DNA of 64,000 bases from Streptomyces sp. TSRI0281 (GTDB lineage: Bacteria > Actinomycetota > Actinomycetes > Streptomycetales > Streptomycetaceae): positions 284,791 through 348,790 of the forward strand of contig NZ_LWLE01000034.1 in the NCBI RefSeq assembly GCF_001905125.1, written 5' to 3'. Position numbers and translations under genes: made by a program. How positions within the stretch are numbered: the first letter of the stretch is position 1; each line of letters begins with the position of its first letter. Below the pieces are notes generated by a model. The model was not told where the DNA came from and searched no databases. It worked only from the letters and a program-made list of their open reading frames with translations. Below, in pieces: positions 49,747-59,020 of the stretch.

Positions 49747-52515
49747 ATGCATCACGAATCCACGAACCCCGCCGTGATCCGGCCCGCGTTCATGCTGCGC
49801 GTCGCCGGGCTTCCGGTCGAGAGCGTGCGGGGCCTGCGCTGCCCCGAAAGCCGCCGCTGGGCCGACGACATCCTCGACGGGACCGAGCGGCTGAGCCTCG
49901 CCGCGGGAACGGTCGGCGATCAACTGCACGAGCTGATCGGCGGCAGCGACGACGAGCCGCTGCGCCGGACGCTGCTGAAACTGCGCCGGGACGTCTTCAA
50001 CAACCGGCTGCCGCAGGCCGAGGCGGCCGACCGCGCACTCGCCCTGGTCCGCTCCCTCGACCCGGCCGCCGGTGACACGCTGGCCGGCTGGCTGGAGGCC
50101 CGGCGCGGGCTCGACGAGCGCCGGAACGCGGGCGCCGCCCTGCTCGCCGCCGAGACGGGCCGCAGCCGCACCGAGCTGCGCCGGCTGGCGGAGGAGGACC
50201 GGCTGCGCAAGGCGCTGCTGCTGGCCTCGCCCACCCTGGACGCCCAGATCGACGCCTTCGTCCACCGTGCGGCGGACGGCCCGCCCGACAAGAAGCAGCG
50301 CAAGATCGAGCGTTCGCTCCTCTCCTACCTCTACCGGACGGTCTGCAAGACCAGCCCGTTCTCCACGTTCACCGGCGTCGCCCTCGGCTCGCTGGGCGGT
50401 GACGGCGGGCTGCGGGTCCGGGTCGGGGCGGACTGGCACGGACAGGTGCGGCTCAATGTCGTCGCCCTCGGACGGCTCGCCGACGCCGTGATCGCCGACC
50501 CGGTGCGCCGCGCCGATCTGCCGGTCGCCCTCGCCTCCGGCTGGGGCCGTGACGACGACCGGGTGCGCTATGTGCGCCGCTGGGTCACGGCGGGCGACGA
50601 CGACACCGCCGTCACGTTCGACGCGGTGAAGGACCGGCTGTTCTTCCTGCGGCGCAGCGGCACCCTGGAGCGCCTGCTCGGCCTGTTCGAGGAGCGCGGG
50701 ACCCTCCGTTACGGGGAGCTGTCCGGCTGGCTCGCGAAGGACCGGGACGCCACCGAGGAGGAGTGCGCGCAGTACCTTCAGGCGCTCCTCGACCTCGGCA
50801 TGGTCCAGGTGCCGTGTCTGCGGACCGAGGTGCACGACACCGACCCGCTGCGCGCGTTCCAGGGTTCGCTGCGGGGCCTCGGGCGGCCCTGGGCGGACCG
50901 GCTCGCGGACCGGCTGAACGGGCCCGCCTCCCGCGTCGAGCGGTTCGCGGACGCCTTCCCGGACGAACGCCGGGCGCTGCTGGACGAGTTGCGGGACGAG
51001 CTGCGCCGCGTCCAGGAGGAGGAGCTGGGTGCCGTACGCGCCAAGGTCCCGCAGACCCTGCTGTACGAGGACGTGGCGGCGGGGCCGGGCGTGGAGCTGG
51101 ACCCGGCGGCCTGGCAGGAGCTGGCGGCCCGGCCGCTGGGCGCGGTGGAGCGGATCCTGCCCGCGTTCGACCTGACGCTGCCGCAGCGGATCACCTTCAA
51201 GGGCTTCTTCCTGGCCCGGTACGGGCAGGGCGGCCGCTGCGACGACCTGCTGAAGCTGGTGCACGACTTCCACGAGGACTTCTTCGACCAGTACATGTCG
51301 TTCACCGCCGGGCACACCAGGTTCGACGCCGAGGGCACCTACGTACCGGAGGTGAACTGGCTCGGTCAGCCGCAGCTCAAGGCCCTGGACGCGGCCCGGC
51401 AGACGTTCGTGGAGCGGATGCGTGCCCTGTGGGAGACGACGGGGCCCGGCTGCGCCGAGGTGAGCGTCGACGAGGACTTCCTGGCCGCCGTGGCGGATCA
51501 GCTGGGCTCGATCGCGCCGGGCTTCGCGCCGATGAGCCACCACCTCCAGCTCGTGGACCGGCCCGAGGACCCGTTGGTCGTCCTCAACCGTTCCTACGGC
51601 GGAGTGTCCTTCCCGTTCAGCCGGTTCACCCACCTCTTCGACGGCGTCCGGGACGGCGAGGGACCCGGCGGAATGCCCGGCGACGACGGTCTCGACGGAG
51701 GTCTCCACGGCGGTCTCGACGGGCAGTTGCTGGCGGGGGCGGACGACATCGTGCCCGAGGGTGCCGTCCTCGCCGAGATCACCGGCGGCCCCGTCACCAG
51801 CAACCTCAACCTGCACGGGCGCCTCACCCGGTACGAGATCGTCTGCCCGGGGGAGAGGGGCACCCTGCCCGAGGAGTTCCGGCTCGACCTCGAAGACCTC
51901 CACCTCGTCCACGACCAGGACGGGGACCGGCTGGTCCTGCGCTCCACCCGGCTGGGGCGCGAGGTGATCCCCGTCTACCTCGGCTATCTCGTACCGCTGG
52001 CCCTGCCCGAACTGCCCCGCACCCTGCTGCTGCTCTCCCCGACCTCGATGGCCCCGGTCAATGTGTGGGGAGGCGTTCCCGAGGGGGCACCGTCCGGCGG
52101 GGTGACCGGGCGGCCGAGGGTGCGCCACGGCAGTGTCGTACTGAGCCGGCGCAGCTGGAGCGCGCCCGCCACCGTGCTGCCGCTGCGGAAGCCGGGGGCG
52201 GCCGAGGACGGCTGGTTCCTCGGCTGGCACGGCTTCCGGCGTGCGCACGGCCTGCCCGACCGGGTGTTCGTGACCGTGTCGGACACCGGGGCACGGGGTG
52301 CGACCGGGGCCAAGCCCCAGTACCTCGACTTCGACAGCCCGCTGTCCCTGTCGGCGTTCGAGGCGCTGCTCAAGTCCCCCGAGGCGCGTGCGGTGTTCCG
52401 GGAGATGCTGCCCGACGAGGACGCCCTGCACGCCGTCTCCGCCCGTGGCCGCCATGTCGCCGAACTGGCCGTGGAGACGGCCGTACCCGTCCGAAGGAGG
52501 ACCCAGACCCCATGA
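49747..52515 (+). CDS. Lantibiotic dehydratase (LanB), glutamylation component
   Basis: A 922-residue LanB N-terminal-type protein. Hallmarks are an N-terminal PAFMLRVAGLPVE, the R/K-rich KTSPFSTFTGVAL motif near residue 201, RITFKGFFLARYGQGG and VLAEITGGPVTSNLNLHGR. It should use glutamyl-tRNA to glutamylate Ser/Thr side chains of the core, the first step to dehydroalanine and dehydrobutyrine. It lacks the SpaB_C elimination domain of full-length LanBs, which the next gene supplies. The stop overlaps that gene as ATGA. Confidence 0.92.
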   Translation: MHHESTNPAVIRPAFMLRVAGLPVESVRGLRCPESRRWADDILDGTERLSLAAGTVGDQLHELIGGSDDEPLRRTLLKLRRDVFNNRLPQAEAADRALALVRSLDPAAGDTLAGWLEARRGLDERRNAGAALLAAETGRSRTELRRLAEEDRLRKALLLASPTLDAQIDAFVHRAADGPPDKKQRKIERSLLSYLYRTVCKTSPFSTFTGVALGSLGGDGGLRVRVGADWHGQVRLNVVALGRLADAVIADPVRRADLPVALASGWGRDDDRVRYVRRWVTAGDDDTAVTFDAVKDRLFFLRRSGTLERLLGLFEERGTLRYGELSGWLAKDRDATEEECAQYLQALLDLGMVQVPCLRTEVHDTDPLRAFQGSLRGLGRPWADRLADRLNGPASRVERFADAFPDERRALLDELRDELRRVQEEELGAVRAKVPQTLLYEDVAAGPGVELDPAAWQELAARPLGAVERILPAFDLTLPQRITFKGFFLARYGQGGRCDDLLKLVHDFHEDFFDQYMSFTAGHTRFDAEGTYVPEVNWLGQPQLKALDAARQTFVERMRALWETTGPGCAEVSVDEDFLAAVADQLGSIAPGFAPMSHHLQLVDRPEDPLVVLNRSYGGVSFPFSRFTHLFDGVRDGEGPGGMPGDDGLDGGLHGGLDGQLLAGADDIVPEGAVLAEITGGPVTSNLNLHGRLTRYEIVCPGERGTLPEEFRLDLEDLHLVHDQDGDRLVLRSTRLGREVIPVYLGYLVPLALPELPRTLLLLSPTSMAPVNVWGGVPEGAPSGGVTGRPRVRHGSVVLSRRSWSAPATVLPLRKPGAAEDGWFLGWHGFRRAHGLPDRVFVTVSDTGARGATGAKPQYLDFDSPLSLSAFEALLKSPEARAVFREMLPDEDALHAVSARGRHVAELAVETAVPVRRRTQTP

Positions 52516-53597
52516 ACGTCCCCACCGCCGCGACGCCCGCGACCGCGTCCCCGCAGACCGCCACGTCCCCCGGCCCCTGGCAGGCCCTGCACATCTTCTA
52601 CGCGGCCAACCCGCGCCCCCTGCTCCTGCACTGCGTCCGCCCGCTGATCGACGAACTGGAGGCGGACGGCCTCCTCGCGGGGTACTTCTTCATCAACTAC
52701 TGGCTGGAGGGACCGCACGTACGCCTGCGGCTCAGGCCCTCCTCACCCGCCGCCGGCGCGGAGGTGACGCGCCGCGCCGAACAGGCCGTGGACGCCTTCC
52801 TGGCCGAGCGGCCGGCGCTGTACGAGGTGGACTCCGGCTTCCTCAACGACTTCTACAACACGCTCTTCGAGATCGAGTTCCCCGGCAGCGAGCGCGGCCA
52901 CTACATGGACGACCAGGGCCGGATGAACCTGCGCCCCAACAACTCGCGCCATGCGCAGCCGTACGAGCCGGAGTACGGGAAGTACGGTGGTCCGGCCGGG
53001 ATCGAGCTGGCCGAATGGCACTTCCGGCACTCCAGCGACCTGGTCATCGACGCCTTCCGCTCCAAGAACCTCCATCTGCGCACCGTGCTGCTGGGCACGT
53101 CCGCCCAGCTGATGATGGTGATGTCCGCGACCTTCCTCCCGGACCGCGCGGAACTGGCCGACTACCTGGACAGCTACTACGAGTTCTGGCACACGGCCTT
53201 CCCCGGCACCGGCTTCATCGGCACCGAGGAGTACGACCGCAACTACGCGGCGATGGCCGCCGGGCTCACCGCGCGCTTCGAGCGGATCATGGACGCCACC
53301 GCCGGGGGCGTCCGGGGGGAGGACCGGACCCCGGCGGCCCTGCCCGGTTTCCTGGGCGGCTGGGCCGAGCACTGCGCCGAACTGCGCGACCGGGCCCGGA
53401 AGCTGACCGCCGACGGCGACCTCGTCTTCCGGTCCTGGGACGGTGAGCGCGACGAGCTGGTCACCGACCCGGCCGCCTCGTTGCCGCTGCTCCTGTCCCC
53501 GTACATGCATATGACCAACAACCGTCTCCACGTCACCATCAGGGACGAGGCCTACCTCAGCCATGTGCTGGGCCGCGCCCTGCGGGAGACCGGGTGA
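52512..53597 (+). CDS. Thiopeptide-type SpaB_C protein (glutamate elimination or cyclisation)
   Basis: A 361-residue protein of the thiopep_ocin/SpaB_C family. Typical segments are QALHIFYAANPRPLLLHCVR, GYFFINYWLEGPHVRLRLRP, PYEPEYGKYGGPAGIELAEW and the C-terminal MTNNRLHVTIRDEAYLSHVL. In split LanB systems one such protein eliminates glutamate to form Dha/Dhb; in thiopeptides a second paralog catalyses the [4+2] cycloaddition. Only this one copy is present, so elimination is the more economical assignment. It overlaps neighbours by ATGA and GTGA. Confidence 0.85.
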   Translation: MNVPTAATPATASPQTATSPGPWQALHIFYAANPRPLLLHCVRPLIDELEADGLLAGYFFINYWLEGPHVRLRLRPSSPAAGAEVTRRAEQAVDAFLAERPALYEVDSGFLNDFYNTLFEIEFPGSERGHYMDDQGRMNLRPNNSRHAQPYEPEYGKYGGPAGIELAEWHFRHSSDLVIDAFRSKNLHLRTVLLGTSAQLMMVMSATFLPDRAELADYLDSYYEFWHTAFPGTGFIGTEEYDRNYAAMAAGLTARFERIMDATAGGVRGEDRTPAALPGFLGGWAEHCAELRDRARKLTADGDLVFRSWDGERDELVTDPAASLPLLLSPYMHMTNNRLHVTIRDEAYLSHVLGRALRETG

Positions 53598-53640
53598 ACG
53601 CCCCCGGTCGCCCTGCGGGAGACCGGGTGAACGCCCCCGG
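53576..53640 (+). repeat. 33-bp tandem duplication across a stop/start junction
   Basis: Unit 1 is 53576-53608 and unit 2 is 53609-53640, identical except for the final base. Each contains the GTGA overlap of the SpaB_C stop and the M50 protease start. The protease can start at GTG 53594 or 53627; the duplication is in frame (11 codons). Confidence 0.9.
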
Positions 53641-54799
53641 GGCCCTGGCCGACTACCGCCCCGCGCTCCGGCCCCGGGTGCTGCTCAGCGACGCGCTGCT
53701 GTACGGCTCCGCGACCGTGCACCTGATCAAGGACACGGACAACGGCACCTCCTTCAAGGTCGGCGTCAAGGAGCACTTCCTCATCGCCCGGATGGACGGG
53801 GAGCGCAGCCTGAAGGAGATCGGGGAGGAGTACGCGGCGGAGTACGGGCGCAGGCTGGCGGACGCCAACTGGCAGCAGATCCTGCGGATGCTGGGCACCC
53901 GCGGTCTGCTCGCCGGATCGCCCACGCCCACGTCCGCGCTTACGCCCACGTCCACGCCCGCACCCGCACCCGCTTCGGTCGAAGGTGCCACGTCCGGCCC
54001 CGCGTCGGCGTCCGGTGCGCAGCCCGCACGGGGGATTCTGCGCGGGAGCATCCGGCTGGTCGCCGACGCGGACGCCACCACCGCCCGGCTGCACCGGGCG
54101 ATCGGCTTCCTCCTGGCACCGGGCTGGCTGATACCGCTGCTGGCCCTCGTCGTGGCCATGGAGGTGGTCCTCGCCCGGCAGGTCGGCGAACTGCTCATCG
54201 CCGTAAGGGAGCTGTTCACCAACCCGGTGCTGCTGACCGGGGCCGCCACCCTGCTCTGGCTGAGCACGGCCCTGCACGAGCTGGCGCACGGGGTCGTCGC
54301 CCGGCACTACGGAGGCCGCGTCGCCGAGATCGGGCTGCGCTGGCGGCTGCCCGTCGTCATCATGTACTGCACGGTGGACAACTATCTCTATCTGGGCAGC
54401 CGTTGGCGGAGGATCGGCACGGCGGTCGCGGGCGCGGTGATGAACCTGGTCTTCCTGCTGCCGTTCTGCGCCCTGTGGCTGTTCGCCCCGCTCGACGACG
54501 CCACGCACGACGCGCTGGCCGGCCTGCTGCTGCTCGGCAGCGTCCAGGCGTTCGCGATGCTCGTGCCCTTCCCGCCGCTGGACGGCTACAAGATCGCGAG
54601 CCAGCTGGCCGGAGCGACCGGGCTCGCCGCCTCGACCGGTACGTATCTGCGGCTCGTCACCCGCCGTGACCCGGCGGCGGCCGACTACCCGCGCCGGGCC
54701 CGGATCGCCTACACCGCCTACGGGCTCGGCTCGCTGCTCGTCCTCGCCGCGCTCGTCGCGGCGGTCGCGGCGGCCGCCCACCACCTGCTGACGGCCTGA
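53594..54799 (+). CDS. M50 (site-2 type) membrane metalloprotease with PqqD-like N-terminus
   Basis: A 401-residue membrane protein. Residues 25-105 resemble a PqqD/RRE fold (LIKDTDNGTSFKVGVKEHFL, IARMDGERSLKEIGEEYAAE). After a Pro/Thr linker come about six membrane helices. The zinc motif HELAH is at 228-232 and the third ligand is D330 in PFPPLDGYK. It probably recognises and cleaves the modified precursor or leader at the membrane, or processes a regulatory protein. The first 11 codons derive from a 33-bp duplication; GTG 53627 may be the original start. Confidence 0.85.
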   Translation: MNAPGRPAGDRVNAPGALADYRPALRPRVLLSDALLYGSATVHLIKDTDNGTSFKVGVKEHFLIARMDGERSLKEIGEEYAAEYGRRLADANWQQILRMLGTRGLLAGSPTPTSALTPTSTPAPAPASVEGATSGPASASGAQPARGILRGSIRLVADADATTARLHRAIGFLLAPGWLIPLLALVVAMEVVLARQVGELLIAVRELFTNPVLLTGAATLLWLSTALHELAHGVVARHYGGRVAEIGLRWRLPVVIMYCTVDNYLYLGSRWRRIGTAVAGAVMNLVFLLPFCALWLFAPLDDATHDALAGLLLLGSVQAFAMLVPFPPLDGYKIASQLAGATGLAASTGTYLRLVTRRDPAAADYPRRARIAYTAYGLGSLLVLAALVAAVAAAAHHLLTA

Positions 54800-54821
54800 C
54801 GCATTCCCCAAGGAGAGTTCC

Positions 54822-55799
54822 ATGAGCGCCACCGCCCCCCGCCCCCCGAAGGATTCCCCCGACGCCCCGGCCGCCCCCGCCGCCGCTCCCGAGGCCCCGG
54901 TCTCCCCGGCCGTCGCCCTGGACGGCGTGCACAAGAGGTACGGCGACACCCGGGCCGTCGACGGGGTGTCCTTCACCGTGGCACGCGGGGAGTTCTTCGG
55001 TCTGCTCGGCCCCAACGGCGCGGGCAAGACGACACTCGTCGAGATCATGGAGGGCCAGCGCAGGGCCGACGCCGGGACGGTGACCGTCCTCGGCACGAGC
55101 CCCTGGCCACGCAATGTCGCCCTGCTGCCCCGGCTCGGCGTGCAGACCCAGGCCTCGGCGTTCTTCGTCCGGCTGACGGCCCGCGAGCACCTGTGCACCA
55201 TGGCGGCCCTCTACCGCTGCGACGCGGCGGCGGCCGAACGCGCACTCGCCTCCGTCGGGCTCACCGAACAGGGCGACACCCGGGTGGACGACCTCTCCGG
55301 TGGCCAGCGCCAACGGCTCGCCATCGCCTCCGCCCTGGTCCACGGCCCCGAACTGATCTTCCTGGACGAGCCGACCGCCGCCCTCGACCCGCAGGCCCGC
55401 CGCGCCCTGTGGCAGGTGCTCCGCGACCTCAAGGGCGCGGGCCGCACCATCGTCTACACCACCCACCACCTCGACGAGGCCGAGGCGCTCTGCGACCGCG
55501 TCGCGATCATGGTCGACGGGAAGGTCGCCGCCCTCGACAGCCCCGCCAGCCTGATCGCGGCGGGCAGTCCCACCACCCGCCTGCTGGTCCCGGCGGGCCG
55601 GCTCACACTCGCCGCGGCGCGGGCCATCCCCGGCGTCGACCGGGCGGAGGAGGAGGCCGACTCGATCGTGCTGGAGACCCTCGAATCGGGCCGGGTGCTG
55701 GCCGCCGTCGACGCGATCGCCGGACTCCAGGGCGTACAGACGCGCACCGCGAGCCTCGAAGACGTCTACCTGGCCCTGACCGGTGCCCCGCAGCCGTAG
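54822..55799 (+). CDS. ABC transporter ATP-binding protein (DrrA-like exporter)
   Basis: A 325-residue ATPase. The domain starts after an Ala/Pro-rich leader of about 30 residues. Walker A is GPNGAGKTT, the signature is LSGGQRQRLAIASAL, Walker B is LIFLDEPTAALDPQ and the switch is YTTHHLDEAE. The TLVEIMEGQRRADAG and EEADSIVLETL features fit the DrrA/CcmA exporter group. It follows the protease by 23 bp with AAGGAGAG, and pairs with the permease downstream for product export and self-resistance. Confidence 0.92.
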   Translation: MSATAPRPPKDSPDAPAAPAAAPEAPVSPAVALDGVHKRYGDTRAVDGVSFTVARGEFFGLLGPNGAGKTTLVEIMEGQRRADAGTVTVLGTSPWPRNVALLPRLGVQTQASAFFVRLTAREHLCTMAALYRCDAAAAERALASVGLTEQGDTRVDDLSGGQRQRLAIASALVHGPELIFLDEPTAALDPQARRALWQVLRDLKGAGRTIVYTTHHLDEAEALCDRVAIMVDGKVAALDSPASLIAAGSPTTRLLVPAGRLTLAAARAIPGVDRAEEEADSIVLETLESGRVLAAVDAIAGLQGVQTRTASLEDVYLALTGAPQP

Positions 55800-55850
55800 A
55801 GCCGCCCCGGCCGCCCCTCCCACCTCCCAGAGCGATACGGAGCACCCCCG

Positions 55851-56606
55851 ATGAGCGCATACGCCGCGCTGAGCCAGGCCGGATACCGGGCCTGCACGCG
55901 TGACCGGACGACCCTCTTCTTCACCTTCGCCTTCCCGCTGATCTTCCTGGTGGTCTTCGGGCTGATCTTCCACGGCCAGACGGTCGAGGAGAGCGGCAAG
56001 CCCTACATCAACTACATCGCCCCCGGCGTGCTGTCCTGGGGCGTCGGCAACGCCGCCGTCTTCGGCGTCGGCTTCACCCTCATGCAGTGGCGCCGCGACG
56101 ACATCCTGCGGCTCATCCGGATGACCCCCACCCCGGTCTCCTCGGTGCTCGCCTCCCGCTACGTCCTGGCGCTCGGCATCGGAGCCGTACAGGCCGTGCT
56201 GTTCGTCGCCGTGGCCCTGCTCCCCTCGTTCGGTCTCGAACTGGACGGCCGCTGGCCGCTCGCGCTGCCGGTTCTGGTGCTCGGCATCACCGCGTTCCTC
56301 GCGATGGGCGTCATCGTCGGCAGCTACGCCAGGACACCGGAGGCGGTCGCCGCCGTCGCCAACTGCCTGATGATCCCGATGGCCTTCCTGTCCGGCTCGT
56401 TCTTCCCGCTGGACGCCATGCCGGGCTGGATGCAGAGCCTCTCCAGGGTCCTGCCGCTGCGCTACCTCAACGACGGGATCTCCGGCGCCGTCACCGGCCG
56501 CGGCTCCCTCGCCGACATCGGCGTCGCCTGCGCGGTGCTCGCCGGATTCGCGCTCGTCCTCGGCGCGGTCGCGCTGAAGACCTTCCGCTGGAGCGACAAG
56601 TCATGA
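55851..56606 (+). CDS. ABC-2 type transporter permease
   Basis: A 251-residue permease with six hydrophobic segments: FFTFAFPLIFLVVFGLIFHG near the start, VLSWGVGNAAVFGVGFTLMQ, and near the end PMAFLSGSFFPLDAMPGW (the ABC-2 signature region) with a final helix ending LKTFRWSDKS. It forms the membrane part of the exporter with the ATPase encoded upstream. The ATG at 55851 follows CGGAG; the stop overlaps the second YcaO gene as ATGA. Confidence 0.9.
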   Translation: MSAYAALSQAGYRACTRDRTTLFFTFAFPLIFLVVFGLIFHGQTVEESGKPYINYIAPGVLSWGVGNAAVFGVGFTLMQWRRDDILRLIRMTPTPVSSVLASRYVLALGIGAVQAVLFVAVALLPSFGLELDGRWPLALPVLVLGITAFLAMGVIVGSYARTPEAVAAVANCLMIPMAFLSGSFFPLDAMPGWMQSLSRVLPLRYLNDGISGAVTGRGSLADIGVACAVLAGFALVLGAVALKTFRWSDKS

Positions 56607-58651
56607 CGACCACGACGGTGACCGCGGCGGCCACCCCGCTCGACGCGGCACGCACCCACCTCCAGTCCGAACTGGCCTCGCGCCATGCCACGTTGTCCGT
56701 ACCGCCGTCCGGCCCGCCCGCGCTTCCCGCCCCGCGCGTCGTCCCGCTCGGCGCCGCCGACACCCTCGGCTTCGGCCACCCGGACCCGTACGCCGCCACC
56801 CGCCCCGCGGCGAACGTCCAGCTCACCGCCCGCGCCGTGCTGATCGGACCCTGGGGCGGCGGGCCCGGCGCCACCGCCTGCGGCCAGTGCCTCGCCATGC
56901 GCTGGCAGCGGCTGCGCAGCCGCTCCGAGCGCGAGGCGCTCGAACTCGGCCATGAGCCGCACGGCGCCATCCACTGGCCGGTGCTCACCGGCTACGCGGT
57001 GGACGCCGTCTGGGCCACGTACCGCGCCGTCCTGACCACCGACCGCGCCGCGCACCGCACCGCGCACCGTGCTGTTCCGCCCGGCGACCGCACCGCCCGC
57101 CTCGCCGCTCCGCCCGCCGACCGTGCCGTCACCGAAGCCACCGCGGCGGACCGCGCACTGCCCCAGGTCACCCGGATCGACCTCGGCACCCTCGCGACGG
57201 CCACCTTCCCGCTGCTGCCCGAACCGCTCTGCCCCGCCTGTGTGCACGAGGTACCCGACACCGAGGCCGCCGCCCGGATGGAACTGGCCCCCACCCCCAA
57301 GCCCGACCCGGACGGCTACCGGCTGCGCTCCCTCGACTCCTACCCGCTGCCTACCGCCGCCCTCGCCAACCCGGTCTGCGGCGCGCTCGGCTCCGACACC
57401 TGGATCAACCCGGCGTCCACCACCACCGCACCGGTCGCCGGAACCCACTTCGTCCGCGGCTACGCCGGACTCAACGACGTCACCTGGAGCGGCCAGGCCA
57501 ACCGGTACGCGACCAGCCGCACCCTCGCCTACCTGGAGGGCCTGGAGCGGTACGCGGGCACCCATCGCAGACGCGGCACCTCACCCGTCGTCGACTCCTA
57601 CACCAACCTCGCGGACCGGGCGCTGAACCCGGCGGACTGCGGCTTCTACGCCCCCGAGACCTACGCACGGGACCACCTGGTCAGCCCGTTCGACCCGGAC
57701 CGGGCGATCCCCTGGGTCTGGGGCCACTCGCTGCGCGACGACCGCCCCGTCCTCGTACCCTCCCGGCTCGCTCACTACAGCGCCGGGGTCGAGGCCGACA
57801 ACTTCGTCTTCGAGTGCTCCAACGGCTGTGCCACCGGCGGAAGTCTGGAGGAGGCCATCCTCTTCGGGCTCCTGGAACTCGTCGAGCGGGATGCCTTCCT
57901 GCTGGCCTGGTACGGGCGCGCCCGGCTGGCGGAGATCGACCTCGGCTCCTGCCGCTCCCCGGCCGTCCGCTCCATGCTCGACCGCGCCGCGCTGCACGGC
58001 TACGACGTGCACGCCTTCGATACGCGGATGGATCTGGCGGTACCGGTCGTCACCGCGCTCGCGGTGCGCCGGGACGGCGGAACCGGCACCCTCTCGTTCA
58101 GCGCGGCGGCCGGCTTCGACCCGGAGGGCACCGTCGAGGCGGCCCTGTCCGAAGTCCTCACCTATATCCCGCACCTGCCCTACCAGGTGGCCGAGCGCCT
58201 GCCCGAACTGGAGCTGATGGCGCAGGACTTCACCAAGGTGCTGCATCTCAAGGACCACGCCCAGCTCTACGGTCTGCCCTCGATGACCGGGCACGCCCGC
58301 GAGTATCTGGAGCCCACAGACGTCGCCCCGCTGGACGAGACGTTCGCCGACTGGCAGGAGCTGCGGCCCCGCACGGGCGACCTGCTGGACGATCTGCGGC
58401 TGCTGCGCGACCGGCTGACCGCGGCGGGGTACGACGTGATCGCCGTCGACCAGACCACGCCCGAGCAGCACCGGATGGGCCTGCACACGGTCTCCACCAC
58501 CGTCCCCGGGCTGCTGCCGCTGGACTTCGGCTGGACCAGGCAGCGGGCGTTGCGCATGCCCCGGCTGCGTACCGCGCTGCGGGCGGCGGGCCGCCGCCCC
58601 GACGACCTGCCGGAGGGGGAGATCAAGGCCGTCCCGCACCCGTTCCCGTGA
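56603..58651 (+). CDS. YcaO cyclodehydratase (azoline-forming), copy 2
   Basis: A 682-residue paralog of the YcaO at 45901. Zn pairs are C93xxC96 (CGQCLAMRW) and C210xxC213 (CPACVHE). The ATP-binding region is ECSNGCATGGSLEEAILFGL (E404, N407) followed by ELVERDAFLLAWYGR. It ends VPHPFP, as expected for cyclodehydratases. Two azoline-forming YcaOs in one cluster suggest division of labour, for example Cys versus Ser/Thr or different core positions. The first gene-internal repeat region (RAAHRTAHRAVPP) is low complexity. Last gene of the rightward operon. Confidence 0.93.
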   Translation: MTTTTVTAAATPLDAARTHLQSELASRHATLSVPPSGPPALPAPRVVPLGAADTLGFGHPDPYAATRPAANVQLTARAVLIGPWGGGPGATACGQCLAMRWQRLRSRSEREALELGHEPHGAIHWPVLTGYAVDAVWATYRAVLTTDRAAHRTAHRAVPPGDRTARLAAPPADRAVTEATAADRALPQVTRIDLGTLATATFPLLPEPLCPACVHEVPDTEAAARMELAPTPKPDPDGYRLRSLDSYPLPTAALANPVCGALGSDTWINPASTTTAPVAGTHFVRGYAGLNDVTWSGQANRYATSRTLAYLEGLERYAGTHRRRGTSPVVDSYTNLADRALNPADCGFYAPETYARDHLVSPFDPDRAIPWVWGHSLRDDRPVLVPSRLAHYSAGVEADNFVFECSNGCATGGSLEEAILFGLLELVERDAFLLAWYGRARLAEIDLGSCRSPAVRSMLDRAALHGYDVHAFDTRMDLAVPVVTALAVRRDGGTGTLSFSAAAGFDPEGTVEAALSEVLTYIPHLPYQVAERLPELELMAQDFTKVLHLKDHAQLYGLPSMTGHAREYLEPTDVAPLDETFADWQELRPRTGDLLDDLRLLRDRLTAAGYDVIAVDQTTPEQHRMGLHTVSTTVPGLLPLDFGWTRQRALRMPRLRTALRAAGRRPDDLPEGEIKAVPHPFP

Positions 58652-58725
58652 CGGCACCCGTTCTCGTTCCCGCGCCCGCGCCTGTCTCCGCTTTTGCGCT
58701 TGTTTTTGCTTCCGCTTCCGCACGA

Positions 58726-58761
58726 CCGGCAGCCCCCTCCGCCGACGGAGGGGGCTGCCGG
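58726..58761. terminator. Bidirectional terminator between YcaO 2 and the precursor gene
   Basis: A perfect 16-bp stem (58726-58741 with 58746-58761) and a CCGA loop between two convergent genes, 75 bp after the YcaO stop and 34 bp after the precursor stop. It would stop transcription from either side. Confidence 0.9.
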
Positions 58762-58794
58762 AACGGCATCGCAGGCGCCGGTCCCGGTACGGGA

Positions 58795-58971
58795 TCAGGC
58801 GCAGCAGGAGGTGGTGCTGGTGGTGCTGGAACAGGTGGACGTCGACGAGGACGACGTCGAACCGGCGAGGACGACCTCGACCGCGTCCGAGTAGTCCGAG
58901 ATCTCGAAGGTCTCCGACTCCAGCTCCAGGATCTCGTCGGCGAGGGTCGCGAGCTCAGTCTTGGGGGCCAT
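58795..58971 (-). CDS. Thiazolyl peptide-type RiPP precursor
   Basis: A 58-residue precursor on the strand opposite to its enzymes. The leader (about 1-37) is acidic and helical, with ELATLADEILELESETF then EISDYSDAVEV, closely like thiopeptide leaders such as that of thiostrepton (LEISDYMDE). The core after LAG is STSSSSTSTC SSTTSTTSCCA (21 residues): 10 Ser, 7 Thr, 3 Cys and a final Ala, so 20 of 21 residues can be cyclised or dehydrated. The ATG at 58971 has an AGGGAG site. Expressed from the divergent spacer shared with the M20 gene; a hairpin follows. Confidence 0.92.
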   Translation of the reverse strand: MAPKTELATLADEILELESETFEISDYSDAVEVVLAGSTSSSSTSTCSSTTSTTSCCA

Positions 58972-59020
58972 GGTGTTCTCCCTGGTGTCACGGGGACCGG
59001 CCGGCCGATCCGGCACTGTT

